Shown piece by piece: positions 1-8,878 of a stretch of 64,000 bases of DNA (position 1 is its first letter; every line of letters starts with the position of its first letter). The stretch lies in NCBI GenBank assembly GCA_019423125.1, contig JAHZBZ010000002.1, positions 62,001 through 126,000 on the forward strand, given 5' to 3'. The stretch comes from Bacillota bacterium (GTDB lineage: Bacteria; Bacillota; Clostridia; Christensenellales; Borkfalkiaceae). Both the position numbers and the translations under genes were made by a program. The notes under the pieces were generated by a model. It did not search any database, had not been told where the DNA came from, and worked only from the letters and a program-made list of their open reading frames with translations.

Positions 1-405
1 CGCGAGCATGGGATCGACGACGATGAGCGTACGGTCGGTCGCGTCTGCGGGGAGCTTGCAATAATATTCGACGGGCTTGAGGGTCGCGGGATCCCTGTAC
101 AATCCGATGTGCCCTACTTTTGCATTGGGGACGAGCTTGAGCATCCCGTTGACCATTCCGAGTCCCGCGCGCAGGATGGGAACAATTCCGAGGCTCCTGC
201 CCGAGACCGTCTTTGCAACGGTCTTGCAGATGGGTGTCTCCACCTCGACATCCTCGAGCGGAAGATCGCGCGTCACCTCGTATGCCATCAAAAGCGAGAT
301 CTCCTCCGCGAGCTCGCGGAAGTCCTTCGTGCTGGTATTCTTGTCGCGCATCATCGTGATCTTATGCTGTACAAGCGGGTGATCCATGATAAAGACTTTA
401 GCCAT
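1..405 (-). CDS. upp: Uracil phosphoribosyltransferase, 3' end outside window
   Basis: Converts uracil and PRPP to UMP in cytosolic pyrimidine salvage. The visible 135 residues begin MAKVFIMDHPLVQHK and contain RELAEEI and the SLGIVPILRAGLGM stretch typical of Upp; the C-terminal PRPP-binding loop would lie beyond position 1. The start ATG ends at 405 and has AGGAG about 10 nt upstream. It is the last visible gene of a long minus-strand run, 35 nt downstream of rpiB. Family assignment is secure; only truncation by the window edge is noted. Confidence 0.95.
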   Translation of the reverse strand, partial: MAKVFIMDHPLVQHKITMMRDKNTSTKDFRELAEEISLLMAYEVTRDLPLEDVEVETPICKTVAKTVSGRSLGIVPILRAGLGMVNGMLKLVPNAKVGHIGLYRDPATLKPVEYYCKLPADATDRTLIVVDPMLA

Positions 406-440
406 GATGGTGATTCTCCTCTTATCGTTTATTTTAAATT

Positions 441-893
441 TTATCTTTTGCAGTATTTGTCTTCGATCGCAGAGATCTTTTCAATACGGCGGCTGTGGCG
501 TCCGCCCTCAAAGTCTGTATTGAGGAAGGTGTCCACGATTTCGAGCATGAGTCCTTCGCCGATGATCTTCTGCCCGAATGCGAGCATGTTGGCATCATTG
601 TGAAGCCTCGTGTATTTTGCGGAATAGGTGTCGTGGCAATGTGCACAGCGGATGCCGCGCACCTTGTTTGCCGCGATGGAGATCCCTATGCCCGTGCTGC
701 AGATCAGAATGCCCCTCTCGCACTCTCCGTTTGCAACCGCCTCCGCACAAGGGAGCGCATAATCGGGATAATCGCAGGAATCCTCGGTGTTCGTTCCGAA
801 GTCGACCACATCGTGACCGTGCTCGGAAAGATAGTTCAGAAGCGTTTTTTTCAGCGTGAGACCGCCGTGATCGCAGGCGACTGCAATCTTCAT
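441..893 (-). CDS. rpiB: Ribose-5-phosphate isomerase B
   Basis: Interconverts ribose 5-phosphate and ribulose 5-phosphate in the pentose phosphate pathway. The 150-residue protein has the RpiB/LacAB N-terminus MKIAVACDHGG, a GTNTEDSCDYPDYA segment and the ICSTGIGISIAANKVRGIRCA phosphate-binding and active-site region, with HNDANMLAFG further on; length is normal. It sits 23 nt after the LMW phosphatase gene and before upp. The order Sua5, LMW phosphatase, RpiB, Upp is a common Bacillota arrangement, so co-transcription is likely. Confidence 0.95.
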   Translation of the reverse strand: MKIAVACDHGGLTLKKTLLNYLSEHGHDVVDFGTNTEDSCDYPDYALPCAEAVANGECERGILICSTGIGISIAANKVRGIRCAHCHDTYSAKYTRLHNDANMLAFGQKIIGEGLMLEIVDTFLNTDFEGGRHSRRIEKISAIEDKYCKR

Positions 894-916
894 AAGTATA
901 CCTCCGTTGGATGAGT

Positions 917-1375
917 TCAGCTTTTTTTTGTACAGAGATCCGCGGAAAAATATCTTCGGATGATCTCTTCAGCAAGTTTTTCGAGCATCTTTGCGGTATT
1001 TTCATAGAGAGCAAGGCTTCCGCCGTAGGGATCGGGAACGTCACACCCGATGAACTCCGCGGCACAGCAGACGTTTTCAAACGAATCGATGATCTTTTTA
1101 TGCTCCTCGGTCATGCAGACGACGAGAAAGCTGTTTTCGATCATCTTGTGCCGAAGCTGGCGCGGCTTGAACGACGCAAAATCTATTCCGCGCGCGGAAA
1201 GACATGCCGCCGCATTCGGATTGATCGAATCTCCCTGTGCGGCAAACAGCCCCGCAGACGCAGAATCGACAAATTTAATTTTATTTTGTTTGATCTTTGC
1301 GCGGAAGATCGCCTCAGCCATCGGACTTCGGCAGGTATTTCCCGTACAGACGAAAAGCACTTTTCTTCTCTTCAT
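917..1375 (-). CDS. Low-molecular-weight protein-tyrosine phosphatase (arginine phosphatase-like)
   Basis: A 152-residue LMW phosphatase. The N-terminus VLFVCTGNTCRSPMAEAIF holds the C-X5-R P-loop (CTGNTCR), and a DPYGGS segment near the C-terminus supplies the general acid Asp. In Bacilli the gene in this position (ywlE) encodes a protein-arginine phosphatase. The Thr directly before the second P-loop Cys resembles that subgroup, but the substrate cannot be fixed from sequence alone. The ATG at 1373-1375 is one base from the sua5 stop, so translation is probably coupled. A longer in-frame extension upstream overlaps sua5 and is not credible as coding sequence. Confidence 0.88.
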   Translation of the reverse strand: MKRRKVLFVCTGNTCRSPMAEAIFRAKIKQNKIKFVDSASAGLFAAQGDSINPNAAACLSARGIDFASFKPRQLRHKMIENSFLVVCMTEEHKKIIDSFENVCCAAEFIGCDVPDPYGGSLALYENTAKMLEKLAEEIIRRYFSADLCTKKS

Positions 1376-1376
1376 T

Positions 1377-2372
1377 TCATTCCTCGGCGCAGGCCTTTCC
1401 CAGTCGGTTCTGCACCCCTTCCATGATCCCGTCTTTTTGCTGCGGCCGAACGGCGACAAGAACATCTGCGCATGTCTCGGCGCGGCGCAGAAGGTCGTAA
1501 AGGTTGGACGCCATCTCCCTTCCGTCTCTTCCGAGATCGAGCACGAGTGCGTCGTCAAAGGCGGGCGCGGCGGCGTGTTCGCAGAGCACGCGCACCTTTT
1601 TTCCCTCCGCAAGAAGTTCTTTTACACACCGCACGGCATCTGAGACATGATCCGCCTCAAAGAGTCGTGTCTTGCATGCGGGAGCATAGTGTTTGTATTT
1701 CATGCCGGGAGAGCGCACCTGTTCCCCCGCTTTCGGGACATACGATTCACAGCATCCGACGACGGACGCGATCATCTCGCGGGAAACGAGCCCGGCCCGA
1801 AGCACGACGGGAACGTCTCCCGTTACATCGCAGACCGTGCTTTCGATCCCGCCGTCAGACGCTCCGCCGTCTAAAATGAGCGGGATCCTGCCCTGCAGGT
1901 CAAAATAAACGTGTTCTGCCGAGACGGGACTGATGTGTTTGGACAGGTTTGCGCTCGGCGCGGCGACAGGAATATCGACATAGCGCAAAAAACGCTGTGC
2001 TCCTTCGTGCGACGGAACTCGCACCGCAAGCGTATCCAATCCGCAGGAGACCCTTTTGCTCACTGTTCCGCGGCTGCGGTAGACGAGCGTGAGCGGGCCG
2101 GGCAAAAATGCCTCGCGAAGTTTGCGGACATACGGTTTGTCGTCATAGACGAGCGCGGACAGGTCATAGTCCCTGTGTACGTGCACGATCAACGGGTTAT
2201 CGGAAGGACGCCCTTTAACTGCATAGATGGTAGCAACAGCGCTGTCCGAGCGCGCGTCTGCGCCGAGACCGTACACCGTTTCTGTAGGAAAAGCGACGGT
2301 GCCGCCCTCTTCCAGTATTTTTTTTGCCCAGGCGAGAGAATCCTCGTCGATCGGACAGATCCTGGTCTGCAT
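1377..2372 (-). CDS. sua5: L-threonylcarbamoyladenylate synthase (Sua5 type)
   Basis: Makes threonylcarbamoyl-AMP from Thr, bicarbonate and ATP for the t6A37 modification of ANN-decoding tRNAs. At 331 residues it is the long Sua5 form. The N-terminal YrdC domain shows GGTVAFPTETVYGLGADA, KGRPSDNPLIVHV and a PSANLS segment; a linker leads to a C-terminal Sua5 domain (PGMKYKHYAP onward). It lies 6 nt downstream of dnaB and one base before the LMW phosphatase gene. Confidence 0.95.
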   Translation of the reverse strand: MQTRICPIDEDSLAWAKKILEEGGTVAFPTETVYGLGADARSDSAVATIYAVKGRPSDNPLIVHVHRDYDLSALVYDDKPYVRKLREAFLPGPLTLVYRSRGTVSKRVSCGLDTLAVRVPSHEGAQRFLRYVDIPVAAPSANLSKHISPVSAEHVYFDLQGRIPLILDGGASDGGIESTVCDVTGDVPVVLRAGLVSREMIASVVGCCESYVPKAGEQVRSPGMKYKHYAPACKTRLFEADHVSDAVRCVKELLAEGKKVRVLCEHAAAPAFDDALVLDLGRDGREMASNLYDLLRRAETCADVLVAVRPQQKDGIMEGVQNRLGKACAEE

Positions 2373-2378
2373 ATCTTG

Positions 2379-3884
2379 TCACTCCTCCTCGTCCGGCGGC
2401 GGAGGCGGGGCGCCGAAACTGTCCATGGCGCCGTCGTATTCGTCGTAATCGTCAAAGCCGCCGCGATCTTCGCCTTCGTAGTCTTCGTCTGCGTCGGCAT
2501 GGGAATCCGCTCCGCTTCGTTCCATGGGGTCGTCGGGAAGGAATCCCGGAGGCGGGTTGACATAGCGTACCTGATCTCCGCGGAAACGAAGCTTCACGCG
2601 GCCGAGTTCGCCGTTTCTGTGTTTTGCAATGATGAGATCGGCGGCATCTTTGACGATCTTCCCGCTCTTGATCTCCTCTTCCGTCGCCGCGACATCCGGT
2701 CGATGTATGAACATGACCATGTCCGCATCCTGCTCGATTGCGCCCGATTCACGCAGGTCGGAAAGCTGCGGCTCTTCCTTGGAAGAGATACGGCGCAGCT
2801 GTGAGAGCGCAAGGACGGGAACGTCCAGTTCCTTTGCCATGATCTTGAGGTTGCGCGTGATGGACGAGATCTCCTGCTGGCGGTTTTCCTCGCTTCTGCG
2901 CTCGCCGCTGCTCATGAGCTGAATGTAGTCGATCATCACGATGTCCAACCCTTCTTTGCGCGACTTGAGGCGGCGGCATTTGGAGAGGATCTCGGCGGGC
3001 GTGATCTTGGACGAATCGTCGATGTAGATCTTTGCCTGTTTGAGATCTGCGCTCGCCTTCCAGAGTTTTTTCCAGTCGCTCTGCGTCAGTTCACCCGCCA
3101 TCGCCTTGGACATGCTCACGCGCGCAAACGAACACAGAAGTCTCTGTGCAAGCTGGATGCGCGGCATCTCGAGCGAAAATACCGCGCACACCTTGTTGTC
3201 GCAGAGCGCCGCATGTTCGATGATGTTCATGCCGATGGTCGTCTTTCCGACGCCCGGGCGTGCGGCAAGGACGATAAAGTCGGATTTTTGCAGTCCGTTG
3301 GTGATCTTATCCAGCTTTGTAAAGCCTGTATTGACGCCGCGAAGGGCGTTCTTGTCCGTCGAGATCACCTCGAATTTGTTGAGGACGCGGTCATAGCTGT
3401 CGTCTTCGCGCATGTCAACGAGCGTGGAAGTATCCATTTTCTTTGAGATGTCGAACACAAGTTTTTCGGCATAGGCAACGCTGTCCGCGGCGTCTGTGGC
3501 CTCCATTGCGCTCTCGATGATCTTCTGCGATGCCTTGATCAGCCGTCTGTTGACGCTGTCGCGTTTGACGATTTCAAAATAGGACTTATAGTTTGCCGCC
3601 GAAGGCGTGATGGTCGCAAGTTCGGTGATGTATGTAAGCCCGCCCGCTTTTTCAAGCGATTTGCTGTTTTCGAGTTCGTCTGCAAGCGTGACGAGATCGA
3701 CGGGCTTGCGCGCATTGAAGACCGCTTTCATCGCGCCGATGATCAGCTTGTGCGACTCCTGATAAAAATCCTCTTCGGTGAGCTTGTCCAAGATCTCGGT
3801 CTGGGTATCGTTGTCGATGAGAAGACAGCCTAGTACCGCCTGCTCCGCCTCGAGATTGTTGGGCATTACATTCGTCTTAGCCAT
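2379..3884 (-). CDS. dnaB: Replicative DNA helicase DnaB with acidic tail
   Basis: Hexameric 5'-3' replicative helicase (called DnaC in Bacillus). The N-terminal primase-interacting domain begins MPNNLEAEQAVLGCLL. The RecA-like domain carries Walker A ARPGVGKTT, the DIVMIDYIQLM Walker B, LSQLRR and the conserved RESGAIEQDADMVMFIHR stretch. The family normally ends just after RFRGDQVRYVNPPPGF. Here about 55 further residues follow, very rich in Asp, Glu and Gly and ending in a run of five prolines and DEEE. The start lies 3 nt after the preceding gene. The sequence is intact, 501 aa. Confidence 0.97.
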   Translation of the reverse strand: MAKTNVMPNNLEAEQAVLGCLLIDNDTQTEILDKLTEEDFYQESHKLIIGAMKAVFNARKPVDLVTLADELENSKSLEKAGGLTYITELATITPSAANYKSYFEIVKRDSVNRRLIKASQKIIESAMEATDAADSVAYAEKLVFDISKKMDTSTLVDMREDDSYDRVLNKFEVISTDKNALRGVNTGFTKLDKITNGLQKSDFIVLAARPGVGKTTIGMNIIEHAALCDNKVCAVFSLEMPRIQLAQRLLCSFARVSMSKAMAGELTQSDWKKLWKASADLKQAKIYIDDSSKITPAEILSKCRRLKSRKEGLDIVMIDYIQLMSSGERRSEENRQQEISSITRNLKIMAKELDVPVLALSQLRRISSKEEPQLSDLRESGAIEQDADMVMFIHRPDVAATEEEIKSGKIVKDAADLIIAKHRNGELGRVKLRFRGDQVRYVNPPPGFLPDDPMERSGADSHADADEDYEGEDRGGFDDYDEYDGAMDSFGAPPPPPDEEE

Positions 3885-3887
3885 TGT

Positions 3888-4448
3888 TTATCCTCTTTCT
3901 CTCGTTTCTGCGCCGCGAAACTTTTTCTTTTCGCGGAAACGGTCTCCCGCCGCACGGAAAAGTTCCGCGAGTTCGTCCACTTTTCCCGCTTCCACGCCGC
4001 TTTTGTTCAGGATGAGCACCTGCGCGCCGCCTATGTAGAGATAGAAATTATCCCTTCTTTCGTAGATGCGTAGCACGCGGTCATACGGGATATCGTATTC
4101 TTCCACCTGTCCGCCCACGCAGATGCGAAGGTGGAACTTCGTCTTGTCAAATTCAAAAAACTGCTCCGTCTTTTCGTAACGCGGGTTTTTGCGCACGTTT
4201 TTTTCAACCTTGCCGTTCTGGAACCAAAGGTTGAACAACGGAAGCAGAAAGGCGGCGAGAAACAGCACGACCGCCGCAACGAACAGCAGAGAATTATCCG
4301 AAAGAAACCCCATTACAAAAAAAGCGATCGAAAAGAGGAAAAACAGGATGGGAAATGCGTATGTGCGCGGCCCGCGCGCGACAAAAGTGTGAAAGGTACA
4401 CAGTTTTTTATATTCTTTCAGACTGTTTTTATAATATGCGTTGACCAT
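3888..4448 (-). CDS. Membrane protein with YcxB-like C-terminal domain
   Basis: Function unknown. Two hydrophobic helices (about residues 30-75, FPILFFLFSIAFFVMGFL and LLFVAAVVLFLAAFLLPLF) are followed by a soluble half of the pattern seen in YcxB-like proteins (FEFDKTKFHLRICVGGQVEEYDIPYDRV...LYIGGAQVLILNK), a PH-like beta fold. A GTG start at 4466 overlapping the pepF stop is possible, but it has no Shine-Dalgarno, whereas the ATG at 4446-4448 has GAGGA 11 nt upstream. It is placed between pepF and dnaB with tiny gaps, so it is probably in their operon. Confidence 0.75.
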   Translation of the reverse strand: MVNAYYKNSLKEYKKLCTFHTFVARGPRTYAFPILFFLFSIAFFVMGFLSDNSLLFVAAVVLFLAAFLLPLFNLWFQNGKVEKNVRKNPRYEKTEQFFEFDKTKFHLRICVGGQVEEYDIPYDRVLRIYERRDNFYLYIGGAQVLILNKSGVEAGKVDELAELFRAAGDRFREKKKFRGAETRERG

Positions 4449-4462
4449 TGCGTCATTCGTCC

Positions 4463-6238
4463 TCACAGCATCGTCTTTTCAAACTCGTCGAGCACGGAAG
4501 AAAACTCCTTCATTGCCGCGTCGAATGCGGTCCGTTCGGTCAGATCGACGCCCGCAAGGCGCAGAAGGTTGACAGGACTGTCGCTTCCGCCAGACGAGAG
4601 AAACTTCTTGTAATCTGAAACGGCGCTTTCCCCTTCGCGCAGGATCCTGTTTACGATGGAGATCGCGCTGATTATGCCCGTCGAATATTTGTACACATAA
4701 AACGAGGTGTAAAAATGCGGGATGCGCGACCATTCGTAAGCGATCTGCGGATCGTGTACGATCGCATCGCCGTAGTATTTCTTGTTGAGTTTGAGGTATT
4801 CGTCGCAGAGATTCTCCGCCGTGAGCGGCGTCCCCTGTTCGACGAGCCCGTGCGCAACGCTCTCGAATTCCGCAAACATCGTCTGTCTGTGAAGCGTTGT
4901 ACGGATGGTGTCGAGGTAGTAATTGAGAAGATATTTGCGAAGGGAGGCGTCCTTGGTCGTCGCGAGGATGTGTTTAAGGAGCAAAACCTCGTTGACGGTG
5001 CTGGCCACTTCGGCGACGAAGATGCGGTAATCCGCCTTCGCATACGGCTGGTTTGCGTTGGAGTAATAAGTATGCAGGGCATGGCCCATCTCATGGGCAA
5101 TGGTGAACACGTCGTGCGTGGTCTGCTGGTAATTGAGCAGGACATACGGATGTACACCGTACATCCCCGTGCTATATGCGCCGCTTCTCTTTCCCGTCGT
5201 CTCGCAGACATCCACCCAGCCTTCGGAAAATCCTTTCCGCAACAGATCGGTATATTCCGCGCCGAGCGGCGCAAGCCCTTCGACGACGAGATCGCACGCC
5301 TGTTCGTAAGTGAGCCGAAGCTCCGCATCGGAGACGAGCGGCGCATAGATGTCGTACATGTGTTGTTCGTCCAGCCCGAGCAGTTTTTTTCGGAGCGCAA
5401 TATAGCGATGCATGGAGGGAAGGCTCTCGTTGACGGAGGCAAGAAGGTTTTCATAGACGCTGACCTCGACATCCTCTCCCTCCAGCGCGCGCTGAAGGCA
5501 GGAGGAATATCCCCTTGCCCGCGCCAGGAAGACATCTTTTTTTACGTTTCCGTAATAGGTCGCGGCGATCGTGTTGTTCAGAGAGATATAGGCGTCATAA
5601 TATTTTTCAAACGCGCGGCGGCGAAGCTCTCTGTCTTCGCCGTGGAGGATCACGCCGTACACGCCGTGCGTGAGGGCGATCTTTTTCCCGTCCTCACCCT
5701 CTATTTCGCCGAGTGAGAGGTCCGCGTTGTCGATCATCGAAAAGATGTTTTGAAACTGCGAATAGACCTCGCCGCCCATCGCGAGAAGTTTCTCCTCGGG
5801 GACGGAAAGAACGTGCGCCTTGTTTTTGAGCAGGGTGCGGAAATAGTAGTCGTAGTCGGCAAAACGTGCGTCTTGCATGAAGGCACGGAGCGCGTCTTCG
5901 TCCAGCGCGGTGAGTTCGGGTTCGACAAACGCCGTTTCGGAAGACAGCCGCACATACAGAGACATTGCGCGAGACTGCATCGAAGTATACTTCGCGACGC
6001 GTGAATCCTCGTCGTGACGCATGTGCGCGTACAGATAAAGCTTTTCCACGCGCAAGCCGACCTCTTCTTCCAGATCGAAAAGCGCGCGAAGAGAAGCGGG
6101 ATCGGAAAGTTTCCCCGCAAAGCGCGAAAAGGAAATGCGCCCTTCCGCATCCGAGTAACTCTTTTCCCATTCTTCGTCCGACGTGAATAAGTCGGAGATA
6201 TTCCACCTGTATTTTGCCGCTGTTTCGCTTCGCTCCAT
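4463..6238 (-). CDS. pepF: Oligoendopeptidase F (M3 family zinc metallopeptidase)
   Basis: Cytosolic zinc endopeptidase that degrades oligopeptides. The 591-residue protein has the normal family length, an N-terminal helical domain (WNISDLF...EWEKSYSDAEGRI) and the zinc motif HEMGHALH in TIAHEMGHALHTYYSN, with the downstream glutamate ligand in FVAEVASTVNEVLL. The C-terminal YVYKYSTGIISAISI segment is typical of PepF. It follows the DUF711 gene by 12 nt. Confidence 0.95.
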   Translation of the reverse strand: MERSETAAKYRWNISDLFTSDEEWEKSYSDAEGRISFSRFAGKLSDPASLRALFDLEEEVGLRVEKLYLYAHMRHDEDSRVAKYTSMQSRAMSLYVRLSSETAFVEPELTALDEDALRAFMQDARFADYDYYFRTLLKNKAHVLSVPEEKLLAMGGEVYSQFQNIFSMIDNADLSLGEIEGEDGKKIALTHGVYGVILHGEDRELRRRAFEKYYDAYISLNNTIAATYYGNVKKDVFLARARGYSSCLQRALEGEDVEVSVYENLLASVNESLPSMHRYIALRKKLLGLDEQHMYDIYAPLVSDAELRLTYEQACDLVVEGLAPLGAEYTDLLRKGFSEGWVDVCETTGKRSGAYSTGMYGVHPYVLLNYQQTTHDVFTIAHEMGHALHTYYSNANQPYAKADYRIFVAEVASTVNEVLLLKHILATTKDASLRKYLLNYYLDTIRTTLHRQTMFAEFESVAHGLVEQGTPLTAENLCDEYLKLNKKYYGDAIVHDPQIAYEWSRIPHFYTSFYVYKYSTGIISAISIVNRILREGESAVSDYKKFLSSGGSDSPVNLLRLAGVDLTERTAFDAAMKEFSSVLDEFEKTML

Positions 6239-6250
6239 GTTGTCTCCTTG

Positions 6251-7606
6251 TCAGTTCTTGTTGCTGTGGATGGGCGCGGGAATGATCCCGCCGCGACGGA
6301 CAAAGCGCGAGCTGTCCGCCGTATTGACGGGCATGATTGGCGCATGGCCGAGCAGTCCGCCGAATTCAACAGTATCGCCGACATCTTTTCCCGGAACGGG
6401 AATGACGCGGACCGCTGTCGTCTTGTTGTTGATCATGCCGATCGCCGCCTCGTCGGCGATGATGGCGCTGATGGTCGATGCGGGGGTCTTGCCCGGGATC
6501 GCGATCATGTCCAGTCCGACGGAGCAGACAGCCGTCATCGCTTCGAGTTTGTCGATGTTGAGTTTGCCTTTCTCCGCGGCTCGGATCATGCCGATGTCCT
6601 CGCTGACGGGAATGAATGCACCCGATAGCCCGCCGACGTGCGAGCTGGCCATGACGCCGCCCTTTTTGACCGCGTCGTTGAGCATCGCGAGGGCGGCCGT
6701 TGTGCCGTGCGCCCCTACCGTCTCGAGGCCGAGTTCTTCGAGGATGTGCGCGACCGAGTCACCCATGACGGGCGTCGGCGCGAGCGAGAGATCGACGATG
6801 CCGAAATCGGCGTGCAGACGTTTTGCCGCTTCTTTTGCGACGAGCTGGCCTGCGCGCGTGATCTTGAATGCAGTGCGCTTGATCATCTCCGCCGCCTCGG
6901 AGAGGTCTGCCTCGGGGATGTTTTCGAGGGCGTGTTTTACGACTCCGGGACCGGAGACCCCGACGTTGATCACTGTTCCGCTTTCGCCGACGCCGTGGAA
7001 GGCGCCCGCCATGAACGGATTGTCCTCGACTGCGTTACAGAATACGACGAGCTTGGCGCAACCGAGACCGTCGCTGTTTTTGGTGAGTTCCGCCGTCTTT
7101 TTTACGATCTCGCCCATCTGTCGCACGGCGTCCATATTGATGCCCGACTTGGAGGAGCCGATATTCACGGAAGAGCAGACGCGTTCGGTGCGCGCAAGCA
7201 GTTCGGGAATACTCTCCAAAAAAGTATATTCGTAATCTGCAGTACCCTTGTGAACGAGCGCGGAATAACCGCCGAGAAAGTCGATGCCGAGCTCCTTGGC
7301 CGCTTTGTCGAGCGCGAGCCCGACGAGCGTCGCATCCTGCGGGAACGCCGCACAGATGAGGCTGACGGGCGTCACGGAGACGCGCTTGTTGACGATGGGG
7401 ATGCCGTATTCGCCCGAAAGGCGGTTGGCGACGGAGACGATGTCCTTCGCCTTGGCGCAGATGTGGTCATAGACCGCTTGTGCCGTGCTTTTGGCGTCGG
7501 CACGGATACAGGGAAGCAAAGAGATGCCCATCGTGATCGTGCGGATGTCAAGATGCTCCCGCTCGATCATATCTATCGTTTCAAGTACATCGGTTTTGTT
7601 GAACAT
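6251..7606 (-). CDS. DUF711/UPF0210 (PFL-like) family protein
   Basis: A 451-residue member of the DUF711 family, distantly related to glycyl-radical enzymes by fold but with no known reaction. Recognisable segments are TITMGISLLPCI, the SSVNIGSSKSGINMDAV region, VEDNPFMAGAFHGVGE, INVGVSGPGVV, SLAPTPVMGDSVA and a C-terminal GGLLGHAPIMPVN. It lies 20 nt downstream of the small ACT-domain gene. The ACT-DUF711 pair is widely conserved in Bacillota, so ligand regulation by the ACT protein is a reasonable inference. Family call secure, function unknown. Confidence 0.9.
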   Translation of the reverse strand: MFNKTDVLETIDMIEREHLDIRTITMGISLLPCIRADAKSTAQAVYDHICAKAKDIVSVANRLSGEYGIPIVNKRVSVTPVSLICAAFPQDATLVGLALDKAAKELGIDFLGGYSALVHKGTADYEYTFLESIPELLARTERVCSSVNIGSSKSGINMDAVRQMGEIVKKTAELTKNSDGLGCAKLVVFCNAVEDNPFMAGAFHGVGESGTVINVGVSGPGVVKHALENIPEADLSEAAEMIKRTAFKITRAGQLVAKEAAKRLHADFGIVDLSLAPTPVMGDSVAHILEELGLETVGAHGTTAALAMLNDAVKKGGVMASSHVGGLSGAFIPVSEDIGMIRAAEKGKLNIDKLEAMTAVCSVGLDMIAIPGKTPASTISAIIADEAAIGMINNKTTAVRVIPVPGKDVGDTVEFGGLLGHAPIMPVNTADSSRFVRRGGIIPAPIHSNKN

Positions 7607-7626
7607 ATGCGAAGCCTCCCCACTGC

Positions 7627-7896
7627 TCAGATATTGTGCATCGCGTTGAAGATCGCTTCGTGCTGAAGGCGGATGGACATTCCGATTTTTTTACCGAGCT
7701 CCTCACATTCTTTTGCGAGTTCGGAAAGCTCGGTTTTGATTCCGCTGATGTCCACAAGCATGATCATCGCAAAGTATTCCTGTAAAATAGTCTGGCTGAT
7801 GTCCTCGACGTTTACGCCCTTTTCTGCAAGAAAAGTGCTGACTTTGGCGATGATGCCTTTTTTGTCTTTTCCTGTGACAGTGACGACTGCGCGCAT
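7627..7896 (-). CDS. Small ACT-domain protein (UPF0237 family)
   Basis: An 89-residue stand-alone ACT domain beginning MRAVVTVTGKDKKGIIAKVSTFLAEKGVNVEDISQ, the pattern of UPF0237/GcvR-like regulators that bind small molecules such as amino acids. The ATG at 7894-7896 has AAGGAG 12 nt upstream; an in-frame extension upstream has no family similarity. It stands immediately before the DUF711 gene and probably acts with it. Confidence 0.88.
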   Translation of the reverse strand: MRAVVTVTGKDKKGIIAKVSTFLAEKGVNVEDISQTILQEYFAMIMLVDISGIKTELSELAKECEELGKKIGMSIRLQHEAIFNAMHNI

Positions 7897-8000
7897 GATG
7901 TATCTTTCTCCTTGAAGTGTGATTTTTGAACTGTTCGGCGCCTGCCATGCCGTTCGCCGCACTCATCTTCTTTCCCCGCGTCCTGCCACAAGGGCAAAAC

Positions 8001-8849
8001 TTATTTGCTTATAAAAAGAACGCCGATCGTGTTTCTGCCGCAGTGGCTCGTGACGATGCTTCCAGCAACAGTTTCCAGTACCTCGTCAAACGAGAACAGG
8101 TCGGCTACCATCTGTTTTGCCTGTTCGACCAGCTCCGCATCCGCACTGCTGTGCGTGATGAAACAGCGTGTCTTGTCATAGGCGGGATATTCGGCAACGA
8201 GGTCATTGATGTAGTTTTTCAGGCATCTGGACATTTTGCCGATGTATTTTTTCTTCGGGTAAAGCTGCCCGTCCTTCATCGAGATCATCGGATGGATAGA
8301 CAGGACTTTTGCTCCGTAATAGGAGAGCGTCGAGCAGCGTCCCCCTTTATAAAGATACAAAAGCGTATCGGGAATGAACGAGGTATTGACCTTGGGACGC
8401 AGAGCACAGACTTCGTCATAGATCTCCTGTGCGCTCTTGCCTTCCGCGCGAAGGTCGCATGCCTTCATGACCAGAAGTCCCTGCCCCGTGGAGAGAGCCT
8501 GCGAATCGACCACAAACACCTTTCCGGGAAAAGATTTTGCTGCGGCAAGCGCAAAGCCGTGCGACCCGCTTGCTTTAGAGGAAATATTGAAATGAACCAC
8601 ATAATTTCCCTGTTCGACAAAAGGCGCAAAGAATGTCTCGTATTCAGAGACGCTTGGCGCTGCCGTCTTTGGGAGCTGTCCCGTTTCGTCAAAGAAGCGA
8701 AAGATGTCCGCGGGGACGATATCGATCCCGTCCCGATGGCTCTTTGCCCCGAGCATAACGCTCAGCGGCAGAATGCGGATGTCATTGGCTTCTACAAGCT
8801 CCGGGCTGAGGTCGCAAGTGCTGTCCGACGTGATAATGATTTTGCTCAT
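8001..8849 (-). CDS. DegV family fatty-acid-binding protein
   Basis: A 282-residue DegV protein (FakB-like). These bind a fatty acid and present it to the kinase FakA. Family landmarks are IIITSDSTCDLSPEL at the N-terminus, the FNISSKASGSHGFALAA motif (family: ISS.LSGTY) and VVDSQALSTGQGLLV; a C-terminal ITHSSADAE follows. The ATG at 8847-8849 is preceded by GGAGG with 6 nt spacing, excluding the longer upstream reading. No fakA is in the window. The 104-bp spacer to the ACT gene shows nothing recognisable. Confidence 0.9.
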   Translation of the reverse strand: MSKIIITSDSTCDLSPELVEANDIRILPLSVMLGAKSHRDGIDIVPADIFRFFDETGQLPKTAAPSVSEYETFFAPFVEQGNYVVHFNISSKASGSHGFALAAAKSFPGKVFVVDSQALSTGQGLLVMKACDLRAEGKSAQEIYDEVCALRPKVNTSFIPDTLLYLYKGGRCSTLSYYGAKVLSIHPMISMKDGQLYPKKKYIGKMSRCLKNYINDLVAEYPAYDKTRCFITHSSADAELVEQAKQMVADLFSFDEVLETVAGSIVTSHCGRNTIGVLFISK

Positions 8850-8878
8850 TGTTTTCCTCCCTATATCTTCGTGTGGTT

